From Saccoglossus kowalevskii (taxonomy: Eukaryota; Hemichordata; Enteropneusta; Harrimaniidae), in contig NW_003138346.1 in the NCBI RefSeq assembly GCF_000003605.2, forward strand, positions 22,534 to 33,339: a stretch of 10,806 nucleotides of DNA, written 5' to 3'. Below, piece by piece: positions 7,501-10,806 of the stretch. Within the stretch, counting starts at the first letter, position 1. Every line of letters starts with the position of its first letter. The notes below the pieces were generated by a model. The model had not been told where the DNA came from, ran no database searches, and saw only the letters and a list, made by a program, of their open reading frames with translations. A program made the translations under genes and the position numbers.

Positions 7501-10500
7501 TGTTTATTTATTTGAAACTTCTTCTAGATTAAAACCAATGATATTACATTAAGATCACAAAGAAACCAAAGAATTCCACCAAGTTCAGATGACTAAGCAT
7601 GTACTTACCTACATACTCTGATAAGAAAACTACAAAAAACGGAGTAACTAAGTCATTCATGCCCTGCACATAACCACTTGCTGGGTGACGTATTGACCAT
7701 ATATATAAAATACGCTCAAATATCTGGAAAAAATGAAAATGAAAAAGAATACTGCCCTCTTGAAAAGTTGTGATAAAAACTTTTGTTTTTTCATGCACAA
7801 CCAGTTGTCATCATTTTGAATGGCAAGTGTTTTTCGGAAATAAACAGATACTTGGCAACTCAATACCAAAACAAGCAGCCTATCGGCTGAGATAGCTCCG
7901 CTGTTAGCAATGCACATTTCAATTAAAGAACTGAAGACATCATTAGAAAATGAACAATATGTATAGTATCAAAGCAATCGGACTTACAGTTTTTAACAAG
8001 AAGTCGAAAATATCACTTTCTACCAAAAATGACAAAAATATTCACCAAAATTAGAGAATCGAAGATATCATCATGAAATGCACAAAACAGAGAAAGGTCT
8101 ACATGTAGTATCTATATATGTAATATCAAAGCAATTGAACTTTTGGTTTTTAACAAGAAGTCGAAAATATCACTTTTTACCAAAAAATTACAAAAATATT
8201 CAACAAAATTAGAGAATTGTAGATATCATCACAAAATGAACAAATCTGAGAGAGGTCTACCCAAGGTACATATACACCAAGTATCAAAGCATTCAGGCTT
8301 GTAGTTTTCAAGAAGAAGTCGAAAAAGTAAAACATTGACACGGACGACAACGACGGACAATCACTCATATGATAAGCTCCGCTCGACAAAGTCGACAGCG
8401 GAGCTAAAAATTGTCAAATGATGTATATAGTATAAAGATTTCAAGAATTGATAATGCATAGTTGTCGTTCAGTATTAGCTGTAGTCGGTGTAAATGTTCA
8501 GTACAAGTGACATGTAGAAATGGAAGATCAATGTTTTTTTTAACACTAACACAGATTATAGATTGTGTTACTGTCAGTATTTGTACCTACGTGGACACTT
8601 TGAACTGAATAGGACTATATCTTATTGAGGAAATAGCATGAAAGAAAAAAGTAGCCAGTCGTGTATTGTTGTTCTCCAAAAGAGATATGGCTTGCATCGT
8701 AACCTAATATGCATGATCACCATACAAAGTTACATTGAAATCGCCCTTTCATCTCCAAGAAAAAGTTTGATGGAAATCACCCTGTTCAGCCCTGAGAAAC
8801 AGTTCTGGACATGTTACAGAATGATATTTTACGTTTTTTTGACAAAATGGCCACCATTTCGACAAATTTGATCAAATCTCAAGACAAAACATGTTGTTGT
8901 GTTAAATTGCAGTATACTACCTATGTACAAACTTACAAGTGAAACAGACCTTATCTTTCAGAGGAATCGGCACAAAAAAAGAAAAACAAAACAAAATGGC
9001 CACCAGTCGGCCATTTTGGTCAAAATTTAGAAAAAAATATGACATACACGTATAACCCAATATACATGATCATCATACAAAGTTTGATTGAAATCACCCT
9101 GTTCAGCCCTGAAAAACAGTTCCAATTTTAAGATATTAAACAAAATGGCCGTCATTTCCACAAATTTGATCAAATCTCAAAACAAAACATGGTGTTGTGT
9201 TATCTTGAAGTATAGACCTATGTACAAACTTTGAAATGAATCAGGCCATATCTTATGGAGGAATCAGCAAGACAATGAAAAAAAAATAACAAAATGAGTG
9301 CCAGTCGGCCATCTTGGACGGAAAAAAAAGTGACGTGCACCTATAACCCAATATGCATGATCACCATACAAAGATTGATTGAAATCACCCTGTTCAGCTC
9401 CGAGAAATTGTTCCGGTCACATTTAAATATCAGTCAGCCATATTTAATCTAATCAGAACAAAAATTGGCATGCATATGTAGGTCATCATACGTTGTATGC
9501 CAAGTTTGAACGACTTCAGTCAAAGGGTGTCCAAGAAATGGCTCCGGGGGGACAGATAATCAACCCAATATATCTATGTCATGATGTATAATGAATATAT
9601 AAATTTTGAACATAATCAGTCGAAGCATGGCAGCGATATGGCACTAGAACTGCATGAGTGGGCCATTTTTTATCGGATCTGAAAAATAAAAAGACGTGCA
9701 TCAAGATCCCATAATGTCCAACGTGTGTACCAAGTTTAAACAAAATCCATCCATAAATGCTTGTTTTCAATGATTTTTTAGGACAAAAATGGACACCATT
9801 CGGCCATCTTGAATCATATCGTGAAACAAACTGATGTGCATAATTATGTATATTATTATGTATGATGTATGTGTGAAGTTTGATTGTGACTCCAGGCATT
9901 TCTAAGATACAAACAAACAGGCAAACAGACGCATAAAGGTCAAAACATAAGTCCCCATTTACAGACTGCATCCGAACATTGAATTGCATCAATCAAAATA
10001 GTCACAACAGTAAATTATGTAATATCATTCCAATAATTATTATGTAGTTAAGGATAATTTCTACATACCTGATGCACCTTAGGTTGGTGAAATAAAGGCA
10101 TTAATGGATTGGTACGAGGTATGTCTATGTGTATCTACAAATAAACAATGCATTCTGTTTAAAAAACAATGTGTTTGCAATTATATCATGATTTAGTACA
10201 GAAAACAATGAGTAATTAATTTTACACTACCATGAAAGATATAAAATATCACCCAATTAAATCACCTAATTATTTGGCTTGCAAAATGCAGATTGCAGAA
10301 TTGGGGTACAATAGTACATGTATAAATTTATTTTCTTAGATGTGATTTTTTTCCAGAAGTTATCAAAAATTTGTTAAAAGGTATTTAAAGCAAGTATTGA
10401 AAGGAAAATAACAACTGGGATACCCACTCACAAAATCAACAGTAGCATGAACCATCATAACTAGTTTTGACATTAACACACACTAGCAACACACAAAACA

Positions 10501-10806
10501 GCTGGTATATTGCCAATTTTTTTTTGGTAATCACTTTGTATGAAAATTCAGCCAATAAATATTTAACTGTAATTATGTATTCTAAAATTCATTTTTTGAC
10601 ACTAATTAATTTAATCTGCTTTTGATTGTTTTTTTTTTTGTAAGATGTAAACATGGAATGTGAACAAAGTCTGCACTTACCTGTCTATATGTATCCCTAT
10701 GTATTGTTTCATGCCTGGTATCAAAATATTGATCAATGAAACTAAAATATTCAGATCGTTTTCTCTCCAAAGTTAGAGTTCTTCTATCTATATTGGTTGG
10801 TAAATA
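776..10806 (-). CDS. TBC1D22: TBC1D22-type Rab GTPase-activating protein, partial gene (5 exons)
   Basis: The coding parts are 10806-10681, 10134-10069, 7723-7609, 6934-6743 and 903-776, joined in phases 0, 0, 1 and 1 into 209 continuous residues. Both ends of the gene lie outside the window. The fragment holds the middle and late part of a TBC domain: IHIDIPR (residues 43-49, fits IxxDxxR, arginine finger R49), GYVQG (81-85, fits YxQ, glutamine finger Q84), DGIQDNYTFAQPGIQ (138-152) and IRLWDTY (202-208). The RxxxW motif should lie in an upstream exon. The wording matches vertebrate TBC1D22A/B much more closely than other TBC proteins, as far as I recall them. TBC proteins speed GTP hydrolysis by Rab GTPases in membrane traffic; TBC1D22 proteins are reported to bind the Golgi protein ACBD3. 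Both catalytic fingers are intact, so I see no sign of decay. An invertebrate probably has one TBC1D22 gene, so I do not choose between A and B. Confidence 0.95.
1190..1220. repeat. Perfect 11-bp inverted repeat interrupting the minisatellite (insert 1)
   Basis: GGCCACAGTCC (1190-1200) and GGACTGTGGCC (1210-1220) are exact inverses around the loop CTCTATCAC. The inserted bases relative to the 27-bp register are 1192-1223 (32 bases). The insert shifts the reading frame of the array, which rules out continuous repeat-protein coding across it. Confidence 0.9.
2005..2023. repeat. Shortened copy of the hairpin insert (insert 2)
   Basis: The inserted bases are 2007-2026 (20 bases). The sequence CCACAG-GGACTGTGG equals insert 1 with exactly 12 central bases (TCCCTCTATCAC) missing, plus one C-to-T change. 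It retains a 6-bp inverted repeat CCACAG / CTGTGG around GGA. Like insert 1, it follows a unit of the TCTGG type. Confidence 0.88.
2153..3370. other. Intronic sequence with no recognised gene
   Basis: AT-rich, with no supported coding region. The open frame at 2596-2922 (+) has no recognisable domain. Two small perfect inverted repeats are visible: ACATGTATATT / AATATACATGT (2604-2614 and 2620-2630, 5-base loop) and ATTGGCAAT / ATTGCCAAT (3183-3191 and 3207-3215, 15-base loop). The second lies just upstream of the decayed ORF fragment and may belong to the same insertion. Confidence 0.6.
2604..2630. repeat. 11-bp perfect inverted repeat with 5-base loop
   Basis: ACATGTATATT (2604-2614) is the exact inverse of AATATACATGT (2620-2630), separated by CAAGT. 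It is AT-rich, so a chance origin is more likely than for the GC-rich hairpins in this window. No role is assigned. Confidence 0.7.
3371..3815 (+). pseudogene. Decayed, frameshifted ORF fragment resembling an uncharacterised transposon-like protein
   Basis: Frame 3371-3667 reads through HYKNNHPRYKPETKHITNQ and LIYSEFCYLEK to a stop at 3668. A second frame, shifted by one base and open from 3660, continues KYYASALDTSHVESFNKLI and later LPGFDNLLLHTAKKLD, ending at a TGA (3813-3815). The join YLEK | KYYASALDTSHVESFN reads as one protein broken by a frameshift. The final TGA falls where related proteins, as I recall them, have tryptophan in LDWN. The S-x-VESFN motif followed by a leucine-rich stretch resembles a group of uncharacterised, repeat-encoded proteins in invertebrates, but I cannot name the family. 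The part before about 3500 is the least certain; another frame (3277-3507) with KQARNTFMAKFGRAITRQHV may be its upstream continuation after a further frameshift. It is opposite in strand to TBC1D22. Confidence 0.38.
3816..4287. other. Intronic sequence with no recognised gene
   Basis: I see no coding region, structured RNA or clear repeat here. The open frames at 3862-4050 (+) and 4041-4247 (-) have no recognisable protein signature and sit in ordinary AT-rich sequence. Confidence 0.55.
4484..4525. repeat. (TA)21 microsatellite
   Basis: This is an uninterrupted 42-base TA tract. It lies exactly at the boundary between the left part of element A1 and its first tandem unit, so it is probably a component of the element or an expansion within it. 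It also produces a meaningless open frame encoding a run of IY residues. Confidence 0.97.
4526..5370 (+). repeat. Three diverged tandem units inside element A1
   Basis: Each unit runs in the order: ACATGATGTATAATGAAT start, AATTTGAACATAATCAGTCA, an AAAATGGCCGCC palindrome, TGCATCAGGAACC-like, TAATGTCTAAYGTRTG, AAGTTTGAACAAAATCCATC, ATGATTTTTTAG and then a second, weaker AAAATGRC...GGCCATTTTGAAT palindrome, ATCGTCAAAC. The last unit changes after the second palindrome into a 3' domain (GTATGATGTATGTGTGAAG, TTTGATTGTG, CCAGGCATTTCTAAGATAC) that is also present in element A2 at 9841-9910. Confidence 0.8.
5525..6034 (+). mobile_element. Repeat element B1: 510-bp non-autonomous element with terminal inverted repeats and right-end hairpin
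   Basis: The left end TAGCTCTGCTGTC (5525-5537) matches the inverse of the right end GACAGCGGAGCTA (6022-6034) at 12 of 13 bases. Just inside the right end, AGCTTCGCTG (5999-6008) pairs with CAGCGGAGCT (6024-6033) and TCATC (6011-6015) with GATGA (6019-6023), giving a long terminal hairpin. The interior shares TACCAAAAATGACAAAAATA and GAAGAAGAAGTCG blocks with element B2, and a GGACGCGGGACGGACGCCGG spacer precedes the hairpin. TA at both outer edges would fit a TA target duplication, but TA is also part of the terminal repeat, so this is unproven. Open frames inside (5575-5817 +, 5623-5871 -) look non-coding. It starts 23 bases after the end of A1. Confidence 0.75.
5999..6033. repeat. Right-end hairpin of element B1
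   Basis: AGCTTCGCTG-GG-TCATC-TGC-GATGA-CAGCGGAGCT folds into a 15-bp stem (one G-T pair) with a two-base bulge and a three-base loop. Its left arm repeats the left terminus of the element. This makes it part of the element's terminal structure; an independent transcription terminator is unlikely in an animal genome. Confidence 0.85.
6035..6742. other. Intronic sequence with a possible small inverted-repeat element
   Basis: No coding region is visible between element B1 and exon IV. The only structure I can point to is the inverted pair at 6186-6208 and 6570-6592, listed separately. The rest is AT-rich. Confidence 0.6.
6186..6592. repeat. Possible 407-bp inverted-repeat (MITE-like) element
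   Basis: The 23 bases at 6186-6208 (core AAATTTTCATGT) match the inverse of 6570-6592 (core ACATGAAAATTT, ending CATTGCGCAAA) at about 19 of 23 positions. The 12-base core is exact. There is no obvious target-site duplication and no coding capacity, and the repeats are AT-rich. A chance pair or a differently bounded element is possible. Confidence 0.35.
6743..6934 (-). CDS. TBC1D22: TBC1D22 exon IV
   Basis: This 192-base exon begins with two bases that complete a split aspartate codon, then encodes 63 residues, then one base of the next split codon. It reads DSGENLDIYDVNKLSDD, then IEADSFWCMTKLLDGIQDNY, TFAQPGIQLKVNALREL and VQRID. The IEADxxWCMxKLLDGIQDNYTFAQPGIQ stretch is highly characteristic of TBC1D22. 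The DSGENLDIYDVN part corresponds to a variable linker in the family. The acceptor is TTTATTTGCATCTAG and the donor GTAAGTAT, with phase 1 at both ends, consistent with exons III and V. Confidence 0.95.
6935..7608 (-). other. Intron between exons III and IV
   Basis: A 674-base intron bounded by GTAAGTAC and a CATCTAG acceptor, phase 1. It holds one copy (7090-7135) of a short block repeated in the intron between exons I and II. I see nothing else supported in it. Confidence 0.9.
7090..7135 (+). repeat. 46-base block shared with 10540-10585 (copy 1)
   Basis: The block starts ATGAAAATTCA and contains ACTGTAATTATGTATTCT. It matches 10540-10585 in the same orientation at about 41 of 46 bases. 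The flanks do not align, so this is probably a fragment of a dispersed repeat and not a segmental duplication of the intron. Confidence 0.7.
7609..7723 (-). CDS. TBC1D22: TBC1D22 exon III, carrying the glutamine finger
   Basis: This 115-base exon encodes 38 residues plus one base of a split codon. It starts IFERILYIWSIRHPASGY and contains VQGMNDLVTPFFVVFLSEYV. The YVQ motif supplies the catalytic glutamine (CAG codon at 7664-7666 on the minus strand). The acceptor is CATTTTTTCCAG and the donor is GTAAGTAC (7601-7608), phase 1. Reading straight through the intron gives stops within a few codons, which supports splicing here. Confidence 0.95.
7893..8406 (+). mobile_element. Repeat element B2: 514-bp second copy of the B family
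   Basis: The left end TAGCTCCGCTGT (7893-7904) is the exact inverse of ACAGCGGAGCTA (8395-8406). The right end carries an additional AGCTCCGCT (8375-8383) that pairs with AGCGGAGCT (8397-8405), with CGAC (8384-8387) pairing with GTCG (8391-8394). The interior has three copies of a unit of about 157 bp, marked by AAGTCG at 8001, 8158 and 8316. The first two units share AACAAGAAGTCGAAAATATC followed by ACTTTYTACCAAAAA. The spacer GGACGACAACGACGGACAA precedes the hairpin. Its length is within four bases of B1, although the interiors are well diverged. It lacks coding capacity. Confidence 0.78.
8001..8321 (+). repeat. Tandem ~157-bp units inside element B2
   Basis: Units are offset by 157 and 158 bases. 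Shared blocks in order are AAGTCGAAAATATCACTTT, TACCAAAAATGACAAAAATA, TTAGAGAATYGWAGATATCATC, AAATGMACAAA, GAGARAGGTCTAC, AGTATCAAAGCAWT and a GTTTTTAACAAG-like end. Element B1 contains roughly one such unit (about 5775-5932). Confidence 0.8.
8580..9975 (+). mobile_element. Repeat element A2: second copy of the A family, right hairpin arm missing
   Basis: The 3' third (about 9561-9975) matches element A1: TCATGATGTATAATGAATAT, AATCCATCCATAAATG, CCATTCGGCCATCTTGAATC, GTATGATGTATGTGTGAAG, CCAGGCATTTCTAAGATAC and AAAACATAAGTCCCC. Before it lie tandem units of a related but different subtype, anchored by CATGATCACCATACAAAG-type words at 8709, 9062 and 9353 (spacings 353 and 291) with ATTGAAATCACCCTGTTCAG. 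The right end has the AGTCCCC left arm and GACTGCATCCG loop, but the expected GGGGACT arm is absent. The left boundary is not visible to me; 8580 is where recognisable unit sequence begins. The open frames 8638-8871 (+) and 9579-9992 (-) lie within the repeat and show no protein signature. Confidence 0.65.
10069..10134 (-). CDS. TBC1D22: TBC1D22 exon II, carrying the arginine finger
   Basis: This 66-base exon encodes 22 residues beginning IHIDIPRTNPLMPLFHQP. It fits the TBC motif IxxDxxR, and the catalytic arginine is the CGT codon at 10114-10116. The acceptor is TTATTTGTAG directly upstream on the minus strand and the donor is GTATGTAG (10061-10068). Both junctions are phase 0. It is too short to be found by ORF length and was identified from its protein match and splice sites. 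The right end of repeat A2 lies less than 100 bases from its donor. Confidence 0.93.
10135..10680 (-). other. Intron between exons I and II
   Basis: A 546-base, phase 0 intron with donor GTAAGTGC and acceptor GTTTATTTGTAG. It contains the second copy of the 46-base shared block (10540-10585) and T-rich runs; no other feature is supported. Confidence 0.9.
10540..10585 (+). repeat. 46-base block shared with 7090-7135 (copy 2)
   Basis: The block starts ATGAAAATTCAGCCAATAA and contains ACTGTAATTATGTATTCT, matching 7090-7135 at about 41 of 46 bases in the same orientation. Neither copy is flanked by clear terminal repeats or duplications. Confidence 0.7.
10681..10806 (-). CDS. TBC1D22: TBC1D22 exon I in this window (5' part cut by the window edge)
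   Basis: The 126 visible bases encode 42 residues, from YLPTNIDRR to RHETIHRDTYRQ. The YLP, DRR, RKRxEYF and DTYRQ signatures are typical of TBC1D22 and sit just before the arginine-finger exon. The exon ends with CAG followed by the donor GTAAGT (10675-10680 on the minus strand) in phase 0. The exon may extend beyond base 10806, since no acceptor is seen within it. There is no internal stop. Confidence 0.93.

Larger units (their letters stand above)
7724..10068 (-). other. 2.3-kb intron between exons II and III
   Basis: The donor GTATGTAG adjoins exon II and the acceptor TTTTTTCCAG adjoins exon III, phase 0. The intron is mostly made of repeat elements B2 and A2. The short stretches 7724-7892 and 8407-8579 hold nothing I recognise, apart from a small TAACAC / GTGTTA inverted pair around 8540-8570. 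Confidence 0.9.

Noticed and set aside
8638-8871. 77-residue open frame with ITLFSPEKQFW-type sequence
   Set aside because: It coincides with a tandem unit of element A2 whose other copies are interrupted; no coding constraint is visible.
9579-9992. 137-residue open frame on the minus strand
   Set aside because: It covers the 3' part of element A2, and the same repeat in A1 does not keep the frame open over this length.

Overview
This window looks like a piece of an animal nuclear genome. It is AT-rich, coding sequence is split by GT-AG introns, and most of the length is intronic repeat DNA. The only gene I can support is part of a TBC1D22-type Rab GTPase-activating protein on the minus strand. 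Five exons translate, after in-phase joining, to about 209 continuous residues of the TBC domain. The repeats (AAAATGGCCGCC palindromes, GGACGACGGAC-type spacers, right-end hairpins with GTCCCCG or AGCTCCGC arms) are of a sort I associate with bivalves and other marine invertebrates. A mollusc is therefore my best guess, but this is inference from style and not from a diagnostic marker.

Layout, in the direction of the gene (high to low coordinates): exon I 10681-10806 (cut by the window edge), intron 10135-10680, exon II 10069-10134 (arginine finger), a 2.3-kb intron 7724-10068, exon III 7609-7723 (glutamine finger), intron 6935-7608, exon IV 6743-6934, a 5.8-kb intron 904-6742, exon V 776-903, then a further intron 1-775 whose next exon lies outside the window. 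All exon-exon phases agree (0, 0, 1, 1), and every intron seen whole has GT and AG ends.

The introns carry most of the sequence. Intron 904-6742 holds a 27-bp minisatellite of 38 full copies (1040-2152) interrupted twice by a related hairpin insert. It also holds a decayed ORF fragment (about 3371-3815), a 1.2-kb tandem-repeat element (A1, 4288-5501), a 510-bp element (B1, 5525-6034) and a possible small inverted-repeat element (6186-6592). Intron 7724-10068 holds a second copy of each of the two larger families (B2, 7893-8406; A2, about 8580-9975). The last intron holds a perfect 17-bp-stem hairpin (173-221) made of two 33-bp direct repeats.

The most interesting pattern is that families A and B have no common terminal sequence but share one plan: a short GC-rich motif at the left end, internal tandem units, a purine-rich GACGGACG or ACAGACG-like spacer, and a right end where a second copy of the left motif pairs with its own inverse to form a terminal hairpin. 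This resembles descriptions of non-autonomous Helentron-associated or 'pearl'-type elements of bivalves, but I cannot confirm that assignment. No RNA genes, CRISPR arrays or gene promoters were recognised.
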